64,000 nt of DNA from Anaerococcus vaginalis. Lineage in GTDB: Bacteria > Bacillota > Clostridia > Tissierellales > Peptoniphilaceae. Of the stretch, positions 52,066-60,773 are shown piece by piece. Numbering within the stretch: the stretch's first letter is position 1; every line of letters begins with the position of its first letter. The stretch lies in contig JAGZMY010000006.1 in assembly GCA_018363915.1 (NCBI GenBank), positions 1-64,000 of the forward strand. Direction: 5' to 3'. The notes beneath the pieces were generated by a model. That model worked only from the letters and a program-made list of their open reading frames with translations, made no database searches and had not been told where the DNA came from. A program made the position numbers and the translations under genes.

Positions 52066-52098
52066 GCCTCAAAACTTTTTGTTTTGAGGCTATTTTTT
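52066..52098 (+). terminator. Terminator after gpmA
   Basis: GCCTCAAAAC-TTTTT-GTTTTGAGGC followed by a long T-run. Confidence 0.88.
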
Positions 52099-52127
52099 TT
52101 AGAAAAAATAATTAAAATAGGAAAAAA

Positions 52128-52988
52128 ATGGAGAAAATAAAAATAATAGTAGATTCAGGAAACTCGATTAACCTGGAAGAAGCAAAAAAATATAACATAG
52201 GCATAGTCCCATTCAAAATACATTTTGGAGATACAAGCTACACGGACCAAATAGATTTAGAAAGCGAAGAATTTTTTGAAAAATTAAAAAACACAGAAGA
52301 AAAAGTTAGCACATCAATACCAGGAGTAGGAGAGTTTGTAGAAATTCTAGAAAAATATATAGAAGAAGGATACAATAAAATCCTATGCTTTTCAATATCA
52401 TCCCATCTTTCAGGAATGAATAATATGATGAATTTAGCAAAAGATCATATAGAAAATAAAAATGTTACAATCGATATAATAGATACAAAAATAGCATCAC
52501 TACCCCTATATTTTATAGCAACAAAAGCAGCAAAATCAGCTATAAAAGGAAAAAAATACGAAGAAATTTATAAAAGAGCAATCAAAGATGTAGAAAAAGC
52601 AAATATATACGTAAGAGCAGAAAGTCTTGACTACCTTGTAAAAGGAGGTAGATTGCCAAAATCAATAGGAAAAGTTGCAAATTTAATAAATTTCACACCG
52701 ATTTTTACAATGAAAGACGGAGAAATAAAAATAGCAAAAAAAGTTATAGGAAGAAAAAAATCATTCCAAGAAATAGCAAAAATCATAAAGAAAAAAATAA
52801 AAGATAAAAAAGAATACGGCCTAGCAATAGGCGGCGGAGCAAGCTTTGAAGAAATAAAAATAATAAAAGAATTGCTAAAAGAAGAAATAAAAAATGCAAA
52901 AATATATAAAGAAATGACAGTACCTCCAGTATTCGGAGTCCATTTAGGACCAAAATCAATACTTTTAAGTGTTGTAGATTATGAATAG
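52128..52988 (+). CDS. DegV-family fatty-acid-binding protein
   Basis: This 286-aa DegV fold protein binds a fatty acid in a cleft between two domains; in Gram-positives members act as FakB, presenting fatty acids to the kinase FakA. Family patterns are KIIVDSGNSI, STSIPGVGEF, SISSHLSGMNN and RAESLDYLVKGGRLPKS, and the late PPVFGVHLGPKSI has the conserved His-Gly-Pro-like end. The exact role of this paralogue is unknown. It is monocistronic with its own terminator. Confidence 0.92.
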   Translation: MEKIKIIVDSGNSINLEEAKKYNIGIVPFKIHFGDTSYTDQIDLESEEFFEKLKNTEEKVSTSIPGVGEFVEILEKYIEEGYNKILCFSISSHLSGMNNMMNLAKDHIENKNVTIDIIDTKIASLPLYFIATKAAKSAIKGKKYEEIYKRAIKDVEKANIYVRAESLDYLVKGGRLPKSIGKVANLINFTPIFTMKDGEIKIAKKVIGRKKSFQEIAKIIKKKIKDKKEYGLAIGGGASFEEIKIIKELLKEEIKNAKIYKEMTVPPVFGVHLGPKSILLSVVDYE

Positions 52989-52998
52989 TAAAAAGTAA

Positions 52999-53027
52999 AA
53001 CAAGCGAAGACATCGCTTGTTTTTTTA
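52999..53027 (+). terminator. Terminator after the DegV gene
   Basis: AACAAGCGA-AGACA-TCGCTTGTT followed by T. Confidence 0.88.
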
Positions 53028-53120
53028 GTTGAATAAACAAAATTTGATAAATTTAAATTTGAAATTTAAATAAAAAAAATTAACAAGACAAAATAAGACA
53101 GAAAAAATGAATCAAAATCC

Positions 53121-53149
53121 TTGACATCGATTTCAAAGTGAGTTATATT
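53121..53149 (+). promoter_or_regulatory. Promoter of the sugar-acid operon
   Basis: Consensus TTGACA (53121-53126), 17 bp, TATATT (53144-53149). The presumed start near 53157 lies about 310 nt before the first gene. Confidence 0.75.
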
Positions 53150-53156
53150 ATAAGCA

Positions 53157-53469
53157 TAAGACGTATATACATATAAAAACGCAAATACGAACAAATTTAA
53201 AAAGGCCAATTTAAATTTAAGATGGAGGGAGATGCTGAGCATATTTGCTTAAAATATTATTAATTACCAAAAATTTATAATATAGGAAATTAGAAAAGTA
53301 GCGGTACTTATATATGAATTAAAAAACATTTAAATTACTAAGAAATGTAAAAATATTTCTATATAAGTAAACAAGGATCAATATTTATTGAACAGAAAAT
53401 TTGAAAAATTTTACTAAGTAATAAAATGCTTGTCTTTATGTAAAATTAATATAACAATAGGAGATAATT
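53157..53469 (+). promoter_or_regulatory. Long leader region before the KdgT gene
   Basis: No gene is credible in this stretch. It contains nested inverted repeats: ACTTATATA (53306-53314) pairs with TATATAAGT (53360-53368), and inside it ACATTT (53326-53331) pairs with AAATGT (53343-53348). A 13-codon frame at 53222-53263 lacks a good ribosome site. It may be a structured regulatory leader or an IclR-controlled region; function unknown. Confidence 0.45.
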
Positions 53470-54456
53470 ATGATTTTAAAATTTTTAAAGAAAGTTCCGG
53501 CGGGAATGATGATAGTGCCAATGTTTCTATCAGCTCTTATAAATACATTTTTCCCAGATATGTTACAAATAGGATCATTTACTACGGCTGTTTTTACTAG
53601 TGCAGGAACAGCAGCTGTTTTGGGTGTTCAATTAGTTTGTATGGGAGCTCAATTAAGGGTTAAAGAATTAGCGGAAGTAGTAAGAAGAGGTGGAGTGTTA
53701 CTTTTATCTAAATATGTTATTGGAGCTATAATAGGAATAATTGTAGGAAAAGTTTTTGGTATGGTAGGTATATTTGGACTTACAACTCTTGCAATAATAA
53801 GTGCAATAACAAATTCTAATGGTTCGATGTATTTGGCATTAAATGTAGAATATGGTGATGAAGTTGATCAAACAGCAATGAGTTTATTAGCAATTAATGA
53901 TGGTCCATTTTTAACATTGGTTACCTTAGGGGCTAGTGGCTTAGCACAAATTCCTATAACATCTTTAATAGCAGTAATAGTTCCTATAATTTTTGGAATG
54001 ATAATTGGAAATATAGATAAGAAAATGAGTGAATTTTTAGAACCAGGTATAGGATTACTTTTACCATTTGTCGGTATTACTTTGGGTGCTGGTATTGATG
54101 TAAAGGGAATAGTTGCTGGAGGAGCTCCTGGAATACTGTTGGGTATAATTACTGTCTGTATTAGTGGTCCATTTGTGGTTTTGTGTGATAGGATTTTCAA
54201 TAAAAGACCTGGCTATGCAGGTTGGGCTGTTTCATCAACTGCAGGAAATGCGATTGCTGTACCTGCAGTAGTAGCATCAATTGATGCAAGTTGGGCACCA
54301 TATGTTACAGCAGCAACAACTCAAGTTGCGGCATCTACAGTTATGACAGCTATATTAATACCTATAATAACAGCTTGGTGGGCAAAAAAATACGGATGTC
54401 CTAAATATCCACGACAAGGACAAGACTTTAGCAAAAAAGATTGGAAAGCAAAATAA
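53470..54456 (+). CDS. kdgT: 2-Keto-3-deoxygluconate permease
   Basis: This 328-aa membrane carrier of the KdgT family has about ten hydrophobic segments. The N-terminal LKKVPAGMMIVPMFLSALINTFFP and the block ISAITNSNGSMYLALNVEYG are characteristic. It imports 2-keto-3-deoxygluconate or a related sugar acid with protons. It is the first gene of a catabolic operon whose enzymes act on that class of compound. The ribosome site is AGGAG. Confidence 0.9.
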   Translation: MILKFLKKVPAGMMIVPMFLSALINTFFPDMLQIGSFTTAVFTSAGTAAVLGVQLVCMGAQLRVKELAEVVRRGGVLLLSKYVIGAIIGIIVGKVFGMVGIFGLTTLAIISAITNSNGSMYLALNVEYGDEVDQTAMSLLAINDGPFLTLVTLGASGLAQIPITSLIAVIVPIIFGMIIGNIDKKMSEFLEPGIGLLLPFVGITLGAGIDVKGIVAGGAPGILLGIITVCISGPFVVLCDRIFNKRPGYAGWAVSSTAGNAIAVPAVVASIDASWAPYVTAATTQVAASTVMTAILIPIITAWWAKKYGCPKYPRQGQDFSKKDWKAK

Positions 54457-54471
54457 GATTAGGAGAATGAT

Positions 54472-54765
54472 ATGATAAATTCTGTAATTATAAATGATAG
54501 AGATAATGTAATCGTAGCGATAGAACCTATAAAAAAAGATGAAGTTGTTGAGTATAAAGATTTGGATGGAGAAATAAAAAGTTTAAAGGCTTTAGATGAT
54601 ATTAAAATTTATCATAAAATAGCAATTAAAAATATAGAAATTGAACAACCTGTAATAAAATATGGAGAACATATAGGATTTGCTATAAAAGAAATAAAAA
54701 TAGGCGAACACGTTCATGATCATAATACTGAAGGACGTCGTGAAGATCTTGAGGCTATAGAATAA
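54472..54765 (+). CDS. SAF-domain small subunit of a UxaA-type dehydratase
   Basis: This 97-aa protein corresponds to the N-terminal SAF domain of altronate/galactarate dehydratases. The conserved tail GEHVHDHNTEGRRE carries the histidines placed near the active site. In UxaA this domain is fused to the catalytic part; here it is a separate subunit, as in SuyA of sulfolactate sulfo-lyase and other two-part homologues. The large subunit is encoded 13 bp downstream. Confidence 0.88.
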   Translation: MINSVIINDRDNVIVAIEPIKKDEVVEYKDLDGEIKSLKALDDIKIYHKIAIKNIEIEQPVIKYGEHIGFAIKEIKIGEHVHDHNTEGRREDLEAIE

Positions 54766-54778
54766 AAGGAGAAATAAA

Positions 54779-55951
54779 ATGACAAAAACTTTTTGGGGAT
54801 ATAAAAGAAGCGATGGAAGAGTTGGAATTAGAAATCATATTTTAGTTTTACCATGTTCAGTATGTGCGTCTGATACAACTAGAATAATTGCAAGTCAAGT
54901 TAAGGAAGCTGTTACATTTAATATGCAATTGGGATGTTCTCAATTAGGAAAAGATTTTGAGTATACCCTTGATACATTGGCAGGATTTGCTGCAAATCCT
55001 AATATTTATGCTACTGTTTTAGTTTCTTTGGGTTGTGAGAATGCTCAATTAAATTTGGTTAAAAAAGAAATTGAAAAAAGAACGAATAAACCAATGGAAT
55101 CTGTAATAATCCAAGAAGAAGGTGGAACATTAAAAGCGATAGAAAAGGCTACAAGATATGCAAAAGAATTTGCAGCAGAAGCTTCTATGCTAAGAAGAGA
55201 AGAAGTTCCAATTTCTGAGCTTATTATGGGAACAGAATGTGGAGGATCAGATCCTACAAGTGGTTTGGCATCAAATGTTTTAATTGGAAATTTATCAGAC
55301 AAAATGGTTGAAAATGGCGGTACAACTGTTTTAAGTGAAACAACAGAATTTATAGGAGCTGAGCATATTTTGGCAAGAAGAGCTAAAAATGATGAAGTTA
55401 AAAAAAGAATTTATGATATAGTTCATAGATTTGAAGATCACATAATAAAAAATACAGGAGAAGAAGTAAGAGAAGGAAACCCATCTCCTGGAAATAAAGA
55501 GGGTGGATTGACAACTTTAGAGGAAAAATCACTAGGATGTATCCATAAAGGTGGTACTACAACTGTTAATGCTGTTTATGATTATTCAAAACAATTAAAA
55601 ACAAAAGAAGGTTTAGTAATAATGGATACCCCAGGAAATGATCCATCATCTGTTGCTGGAATGATTGCAGGTGGATGCCAAATTGTTGTATTTTCTACAG
55701 GTAGAGGAACTCCTACAGGAAATCCTATAGCTCCAGTAGTAAAAATAACTGGAAATAGAGAAACTGCTAAGACTATGTCAGACAACTTAGATTGGGATGC
55801 AAGTCCAACTATATACGGAGAAAAAACAATGGAAGAATTGGCGGATGAATATTTTGATGAAATGATTGATTTCTGTAATGGTAAATTGACTAAAGCAGAA
55901 ACTTTGGGATATACTGAACTTGCTATCCAAAGAGGAGCTAATTTCGTTTAA
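54779..55951 (+). CDS. UxaA-type dehydratase large subunit
   Basis: This 390-aa protein is the catalytic C-terminal portion of the altronate/galactarate dehydratase family, also the SuyB family. It starts TFWGYKRSDGRVGIRNHILVLP and contains GCSQLGKDFEYTLDTLAGF, MGTECGGSDPTSGLASN, LSETTEFIGAEHILARRA and FSTGRGTPTGNPIAPVVKITGN, with cysteines likely to bind the catalytic metal. Together with the small subunit it would dehydrate an aldonate or aldarate to a 2-keto-3-deoxy acid. The true substrate is unresolved. Confidence 0.9.
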   Translation: MTKTFWGYKRSDGRVGIRNHILVLPCSVCASDTTRIIASQVKEAVTFNMQLGCSQLGKDFEYTLDTLAGFAANPNIYATVLVSLGCENAQLNLVKKEIEKRTNKPMESVIIQEEGGTLKAIEKATRYAKEFAAEASMLRREEVPISELIMGTECGGSDPTSGLASNVLIGNLSDKMVENGGTTVLSETTEFIGAEHILARRAKNDEVKKRIYDIVHRFEDHIIKNTGEEVREGNPSPGNKEGGLTTLEEKSLGCIHKGGTTTVNAVYDYSKQLKTKEGLVIMDTPGNDPSSVAGMIAGGCQIVVFSTGRGTPTGNPIAPVVKITGNRETAKTMSDNLDWDASPTIYGEKTMEELADEYFDEMIDFCNGKLTKAETLGYTELAIQRGANFV

Positions 55952-55994
55952 AAAAATAATTTTAGAAGATTAGAATATATTTTAGGAGGTTTTT

Positions 55995-56894
55995 ATGTGT
56001 GAAATAATAGTGCCAGTTGTTACGGTTTTTGACGAAAATGAGAAGCCTAATTTTGATGAGAATAAAAAAGTTATTGATTTTCTTGTTAATGGTGGAGTTG
56101 ATGGTATTCTTGTCCTTGGTAGTACTGGGGAATTTACGGTACTTGATTATGAAGATAAGTTGCAATTTGCCAAAGATTATTATGCTTATACAAATGGTAG
56201 AGTGGATTTGTATTTTGGCAGTAATTGTCCATCATTTGAGGATACCGTTAAGCTTAGTAATGAGGCTATAAAAATCGGCTATAAAGGAGTTATGGTTATT
56301 GGGCCATATTATTTTGGAACTGATGATGAGAAAATGTTCATCTATTATAATGAATTGGCTAAAAAAGTTGATGGAGATATTTATATTTATAATTTCCCAG
56401 CAAGAAGTGGATATTCAATTTCTGGGGAAACTTATGCTAAATTAGTAAATGAAAATAATAATATTGTTGGTTTGAAAGATTCTGTTATGGATCCTCTCCA
56501 TACAAATAGACTTTTAAGAAGTACAGAAGGTAAAAAGACCAAAGTTTATTCGGGCTTTGATGATCAATTTTTGTACAATTTAACTACAGGCGGAGCTGGT
56601 TGTATTGGTGCATTAGCTAATCTAGTTCCTGATTTATGGGCTGATTTAATTAAAGCTACAAAAGAAAAAGAATTTGATAAAGTTTATGAATTATCAACTT
56701 TAATTCACAAATTGATGCCTTTATATGACCTTGATAGTAATTTTTCACACTTATTTAAAAGATTGATGGGAGTAAGAGGGGTTGATATTTCATCAAAATC
56801 AATTTTCCCATATAATCAACTATCAGAAGATATTTATGAAAAGGGTAGAAAAATTTTGGAAGATGTAGTTCAAGAATACGAACAAATAAAATAG
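55995..56894 (+). CDS. DHDPS/NAL-family aldolase
   Basis: This 299-aa TIM-barrel lyase forms a Schiff base with pyruvate. The family motifs are LGSTGEF (pyruvate-binding), YIYNFPARSGY (catalytic Tyr) and VGLKDSVMD (Schiff-base Lys). In this operon the obvious role is cleaving the 2-keto-3-deoxy acid made by the dehydratase into pyruvate and an aldehyde, without prior phosphorylation; no KDG kinase gene is nearby. A dihydrodipicolinate synthase role is unlikely given the neighbours. The ribosome site is AGGAGG. Confidence 0.87.
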   Translation: MCEIIVPVVTVFDENEKPNFDENKKVIDFLVNGGVDGILVLGSTGEFTVLDYEDKLQFAKDYYAYTNGRVDLYFGSNCPSFEDTVKLSNEAIKIGYKGVMVIGPYYFGTDDEKMFIYYNELAKKVDGDIYIYNFPARSGYSISGETYAKLVNENNNIVGLKDSVMDPLHTNRLLRSTEGKKTKVYSGFDDQFLYNLTTGGAGCIGALANLVPDLWADLIKATKEKEFDKVYELSTLIHKLMPLYDLDSNFSHLFKRLMGVRGVDISSKSIFPYNQLSEDIYEKGRKILEDVVQEYEQIK

Positions 56895-56900
56895 TTGTGT

Positions 56901-56906
56901 TATAAT
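56901..56906 (+). promoter_or_regulatory. Extended -10 promoter before the IclR gene
   Basis: TGT-TATAAT forms an extended -10 element. Transcription would begin near 56913, which favours the ATG at 56930 over the one at 56912. Confidence 0.5.
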
Positions 56907-56929
56907 AGACCATGAGAGGTGAAGTCATC

Positions 56930-57718
56930 ATGGTTGAAAAATTACACAATCCCACATTAAGAGTTGTAAGAATTCTTGAGTTAGTAAATAATTATGAGAA
57001 TGGAATTTCATTAATAGATATATCAAAAAAACTGGCTATACCAAAAAGCACATTAAGTCCAATTTTAAAAACTTTGGAAAAAACTAATTTTCTAGAAAAA
57101 AATGATAAAGGATGCTATGTAGCATCCTTTAAACTTTTTCAATTAGGTTTATCATATTCTGGACAACTTGATTGCTTATCTACAATTATAAAACAAATGG
57201 AAATAGTTGTTGATAGGATAGGAGAAATTGTACAATTTGGTGTTTTGGATGAATACATGGTTTTTTATTTAGGAAAAGTTAATGCTAGCGATAATATAGA
57301 AATTGTAAGTTCAGTAGGTAAAAAAATACCTGCTATCTATACCGCTTTGGGTAAAGCTTTGTTGTCAGGTTTTAGCGATCAAGAAATAATTGAAAAATAC
57401 AAAAATTATGATTTTGTAAAATATACGGAAAATTCTATAAGCAATGTAGATGAGTTACTAAAAGACATACATAAGGTAAGACAGCTTGGATACGCAGTTG
57501 AAAATCAAGAATTTACAATGAATACATCTTGCGTAGCTGTACCAATTAGAGAAAGTGGAAAAATAAAGGCGGCTATGTCGGCTACTTATCCTATGTTTAG
57601 AAAGACAGAAAAAACAGAAAAAGAAATAGCGAAAGTTCTTTTGGAACAAAAAGAAATTTTAGAAGATATAATAAAAATACAAAATTTGAATTTAGATTTT
57701 GCAGATAGGGGACTATAG
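56930..57718 (+). CDS. IclR-family transcriptional regulator
   Basis: This 262-aa regulator has an N-terminal winged helix (TLRVVRILELVNNYENGISLIDISKKLAIPKSTLSPILKTL) and a C-terminal GAF-like effector domain (about 80-255) with TALGKALLSG and the late CVAVPIRESGKIKAAMSATYP. I chose ATG 56930, which follows GAGAGGTGA. It is located inside the sugar-acid cluster, as is common for KdgR/IclR-type regulators, and probably senses a pathway intermediate. Confidence 0.9.
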   Translation: MVEKLHNPTLRVVRILELVNNYENGISLIDISKKLAIPKSTLSPILKTLEKTNFLEKNDKGCYVASFKLFQLGLSYSGQLDCLSTIIKQMEIVVDRIGEIVQFGVLDEYMVFYLGKVNASDNIEIVSSVGKKIPAIYTALGKALLSGFSDQEIIEKYKNYDFVKYTENSISNVDELLKDIHKVRQLGYAVENQEFTMNTSCVAVPIRESGKIKAAMSATYPMFRKTEKTEKEIAKVLLEQKEILEDIIKIQNLNLDFADRGL

Positions 57719-58572
57719 TGAAGGTTTTTTATGTAGAAATAGAAAATCATAAAAAAATTTTAATTGAAGAAAAAGAAAAAGTATATTTACTAGAAAGTTT
57801 AGGATATAAATTTAAAGACATAAATGATCTTATAATATCTGGAATTGATTTATTAAAACTTGATTTATCAAAGGCAAAAGAGGTCAAAAAAACCTATAAA
57901 ATTTTAAGTCCAATAGAATATCCAAAGCAAGATATAATTTGTGTGGGCATGAATTATACAGATCATAAAGACGAGGTAGAGCTTGTTTCCAAAAAAGATT
58001 TTACCAAAGACGTTGATACAATTTATTTTTCAAAAAGGGCTAATAAGGTTTTAGGAGATGGTGATATCATTGACTTAAATGAAAAAATAACTTCATGCCT
58101 TGATTATGAAATTGAGCTAGGAGTGATAATAGGTCAAGATTGTAAAAATGTAAAAGCGGATGAGGCTAAAAATTATATATTTGGTTTTACTATTTTTAAC
58201 GATCTTTCAGCAAGAGACCTTCAAACAAAATATAAACAATGGTATTATGGGAAAAGTTTTGATGGTTCTTCTGTAATGGGGCCTTGTATTTTACTTAATG
58301 ATGAAGATATTGATTATAATGATTTGAAGCTGAGTACAAAAATTAATGGAGAAATAAGGCAAGAAAATTCTACAAAAAATATGATTTTATCTGTTGATAG
58401 AATGATTGAAGACTTGTCTAAGTCCATGACCTTAAAAAAAGGAACTATTATAGCAACAGGAACTCCATCAGGAGTTGGAATGGCCTTTGATCCTCCTAGA
58501 TTTTTGAAAAAAGACGATAAAATTGAAATGAAGATTGAAAAAATTGGTGTTTTAAAAAATATAGTAAGGTAA
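57718..58572 (+). CDS. Fumarylacetoacetate hydrolase-family protein
   Basis: This 284-aa FAH-fold enzyme has an N-terminal cap and a catalytic domain with VGMNYTDHKDE, FSKRANKVLGDGD, the metal ligands in LDYEIELGVIIG (two Glu) and FNDLSARDLQ (Asp), KSFDGSSVMGP and GTPSGVGMAFDPP. The family hydrolyses or decarboxylates 2,4-dioxo acids, or dehydrates keto acids. In this cluster it might act on an oxidised 3-deoxy acid side branch, but that is a guess. GTG start overlaps the iclR stop (TAGTG). Confidence 0.87.
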   Translation: MKVFYVEIENHKKILIEEKEKVYLLESLGYKFKDINDLIISGIDLLKLDLSKAKEVKKTYKILSPIEYPKQDIICVGMNYTDHKDEVELVSKKDFTKDVDTIYFSKRANKVLGDGDIIDLNEKITSCLDYEIELGVIIGQDCKNVKADEAKNYIFGFTIFNDLSARDLQTKYKQWYYGKSFDGSSVMGPCILLNDEDIDYNDLKLSTKINGEIRQENSTKNMILSVDRMIEDLSKSMTLKKGTIIATGTPSGVGMAFDPPRFLKKDDKIEMKIEKIGVLKNIVR

Positions 58573-58578
58573 AAGACT

Positions 58579-58606
58579 AAAAAGCAAGAGAATTCTTGCT
58601 TTTTTT
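58579..58606 (+). terminator. Terminator of the sugar-acid operon
   Basis: AAAAAGCAAGA-GAAT-TCTTGCTTTTT is an 11-bp stem with a T-run. Confidence 0.88.
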
Positions 58607-58659
58607 ATTTAAATAATAGACATTATCAATTACCGAGTATAATAATAATGGAGGATATT

Positions 58660-60024
58660 ATGGCTAAAAAAGTTGATATTAATAAAGAAATTTATGATTT
58701 GATTAATCATGATGATAAATTGAAAGAAGATCTTATAGGTCTTGGTTTTAAAAATCTTTCTAATCCTCTTATGCTTAAAACTATAGGCAAGAAAATGTCT
58801 ATTAGACGTGGGGCAAAGATGGTTGGAATTGATAATGTTGAGAAAAAATTAGAAGATTTGGGTTATGAAATTGTTAACTCTTATGATGATTTAGAGGTCA
58901 AAAATAGAAGAGAACTCATTAAATCTTATGTAAAAAGATTGTCAGAAGGGGAAGATCTTGAAAGTGTTAGAAAAGATTTTGTAAAAAATTTCGAAAATGT
59001 TTCATCTTCTGAAATTATGGATGCTGAGGAAGCTCTTCTTGAAGGGGGAGTTGATAGGGCTGATGTTCAAAGGCTTTGTGATGTACATTCCTCACTTTTT
59101 CATGGGAAAACGGAAAGTGAAGGAGGAAAGGATTTGAAATTAATTAATATTTCTGGACATCCTCTTAGATTTTTCTTTTTGGAAAATGAAAAAATTAAAA
59201 AGCTAATAGATTTAGGAGAAAATAGCAAAGATTTGGAAGAAATTAAGGATATTTCCAATAATATTACTTCTCATTATAGAAAAAAAGGAGATTTGATTTA
59301 TCCTTTGCTAAAGGAAAATTACAATAAGCCAGGCCCATCTGATATTATGTGGGGAGTTGATATTGAAATTTCTAAAAATTTCAAAAAAGCTTTTAAGAAA
59401 TCAGATTTTGATGAGGTCAAAAAGGTATTTGAAAGAGCAAGGGAGATGACTTATAAGGAAGAAAATATATTGTTTCCTTTGATGGAAGATGTGATTTCTA
59501 ATGAGGATTTTTTAGGTCTTTATGATGATTTGAAAGCTTATCCTGATGATATAATTAAAAAAGAGATTTGGGATGAGGGAGAAAATCTTAAAGATGAAAA
59601 AAATTCTTTGGATGGATATATTAATTTTTCTAAGGGAAAGATGAAAGTTGACGAGCTTGAAGCCCTTCTTGATACCTTGGAAATTGAGATAACTTTTGTA
59701 GATAAAAACGATATAAATGCTTACTATAATGACATAAAGGGTGAAAAAATTTTTAAAAGAGCTAAGACATCTTTGGGAAGAGAAGTTTATTCATGCCACC
59801 CACCACAAGTTGAGCCAATTGTAAGAAGACTTATCGGTGAATTTAAAGAGGGAAGCAAGGATAAATTTCAAATCATAAAAAACATAAAGGGCCACGACCA
59901 CGCTGTAACCTATTATGCAGTTAGGGATAAAAACGAAAATTATTTAGGAGTTTTGGAAACTGTCCAAGATCTTTCTTTCTACAAATCCTATCTTGAAATT
60001 TGGGATAAGGCTAAGAAGAAATAA
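58660..60024 (+). CDS. DUF438/hemerythrin/PAS protein
   Basis: This 454-aa protein combines an N-terminal DUF1858-like helix bundle (residues 1-65), a DUF438 region (about 65-155, ending VDRADVQRLCDVHSSLF), a hemerythrin-like four-helix domain (about 165-300; HPLRFFFLEN, SHYRKKGDLIYPLL and KEENILFPLMED hold candidate iron ligands) and a C-terminal PAS domain (about 320-450; CHPPQVEPIVRRLI and HDHAVTYYAVRDKN). The domain order is known in anaerobic Firmicutes and suggests oxygen, NO or redox sensing. ATG 58660 follows GGAGG by 6 bp; an upstream in-frame ATG overlaps that site. Confidence 0.83.
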   Translation: MAKKVDINKEIYDLINHDDKLKEDLIGLGFKNLSNPLMLKTIGKKMSIRRGAKMVGIDNVEKKLEDLGYEIVNSYDDLEVKNRRELIKSYVKRLSEGEDLESVRKDFVKNFENVSSSEIMDAEEALLEGGVDRADVQRLCDVHSSLFHGKTESEGGKDLKLINISGHPLRFFFLENEKIKKLIDLGENSKDLEEIKDISNNITSHYRKKGDLIYPLLKENYNKPGPSDIMWGVDIEISKNFKKAFKKSDFDEVKKVFERAREMTYKEENILFPLMEDVISNEDFLGLYDDLKAYPDDIIKKEIWDEGENLKDEKNSLDGYINFSKGKMKVDELEALLDTLEIEITFVDKNDINAYYNDIKGEKIFKRAKTSLGREVYSCHPPQVEPIVRRLIGEFKEGSKDKFQIIKNIKGHDHAVTYYAVRDKNENYLGVLETVQDLSFYKSYLEIWDKAKKK

Positions 60025-60067
60025 AAAAAAAGACTTTTAATCTTTACATAGATTAAAGGTCTTTTTT
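60025..60067. terminator. Terminator between convergent genes
   Basis: AGACTTTTAATCT-TTACAT-AGATTAAAGGTCT, with A before and T after, works for both strands. Confidence 0.88.
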
Positions 60068-60070
60068 ATT

Positions 60071-60640
60071 TTAAAAAATTGGTGGGCTTATAGCGAATAT
60101 TATTGCGCAGTCTTCTTTTCCTGGGTTTTTCCATCTGTGTTTTGTTCCGCTTGGGATTCTTACTGAATCTCCATTTTGAAGTAGGTATGTGCCTGTTTCT
60201 AACATCAATTCTATTTTTCCAAGTGAGCAAACTGCAACTTCTTCTCCTTTATGTATATTAAAATCATCTGAATTATATTGAAAACCTGAAAGTTTCATCT
60301 CACAAAGTTGAACATCGCCTTTCATATCTGGACTTAAAAGATCGTAGCTTAGTTGGTATTCGTCTGAATTTGCTCTGCCACTTGTAATTCTTATTCTATT
60401 TTCTTTTTTTACAATCATAGCAGCTTCTTTGTTTTCTTCTTCAAATAAAGTAAACATTGGAACGTCTAAATTTTTTGAAATTAATTTTAGTGTATTTAAA
60501 GAAGGATTTGCCTTCCCACTTTCGATTTGACTAAGCATAGATGGAGATACGTCAATATCTTTTGCTAGTTCTTTGAGTGATAATTTTTTTATACTTCTAA
60601 ATTTTTTTATATTTGATCCTAGCTTATCTATTTTAATCAC
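60071..60640 (-). CDS. XRE-cupin transcriptional regulator
   Basis: This 189-aa protein has an N-terminal HTH_3 domain (IKKFRSIKKLSLKELAKDIDVSPSMLSQIESGKANPSLNTL, residues 11-51) and a C-terminal cupin (about 110-189) with HKGEEVAVC and RIPSGTKHRWKNPG, typical of regulators that sense small polar metabolites. It is divergent from the D-serine dehydratase operon and is the likely controller of it. The ribosome site is AAAGGGTG. Confidence 0.9.
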   Translation of the reverse strand: MIKIDKLGSNIKKFRSIKKLSLKELAKDIDVSPSMLSQIESGKANPSLNTLKLISKNLDVPMFTLFEEENKEAAMIVKKENRIRITSGRANSDEYQLSYDLLSPDMKGDVQLCEMKLSGFQYNSDDFNIHKGEEVAVCSLGKIELMLETGTYLLQNGDSVRIPSGTKHRWKNPGKEDCAIIFAISPPIF

Positions 60641-60666
60641 CCTTTCTATTTTTTGTTTGCTTTATT

Positions 60667-60695
60667 ATTATACCATTGATTTTATTTTTTATAAA
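60667..60695 (-). promoter_or_regulatory. Promoter of the XRE-cupin gene
   Basis: On the minus strand TTTATA (60695-60690), 17 bp and TATAAT (60672-60667). Confidence 0.6.
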
Positions 60696-60698
60696 AGC

Positions 60699-60726
60699 TT
60701 GACAATGTTTTCTTCTGTGATAGAAT
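60699..60726 (+). promoter_or_regulatory. Promoter of the D-serine operon
   Basis: TTGACA (60699-60704), 16 bp, TAGAAT (60721-60726), lying back to back with the regulator promoter. Confidence 0.75.
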
Positions 60727-60734
60727 TAAATTAA

Positions 60735-60751
60735 ATTAAACAAAGTTTAAT
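60735..60751. promoter_or_regulatory. Candidate operator of the D-serine operon
   Basis: ATTAAAC-AAA-GTTTAAT is a perfect 17-nt inverted repeat located around the transcription start, between the -10 and the dsdA ribosome site (AGGAGG). Confidence 0.6.
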
Positions 60752-60773
60752 ATAATTTAATTAGGAGGCAAAA

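Noticed and set aside
53222..53263. 13-codon leader peptide in the sugar-acid leader
   Set aside because: No adequate ribosome site, no amino-acid run or adjacent attenuator hairpins to suggest translation-coupled attenuation.
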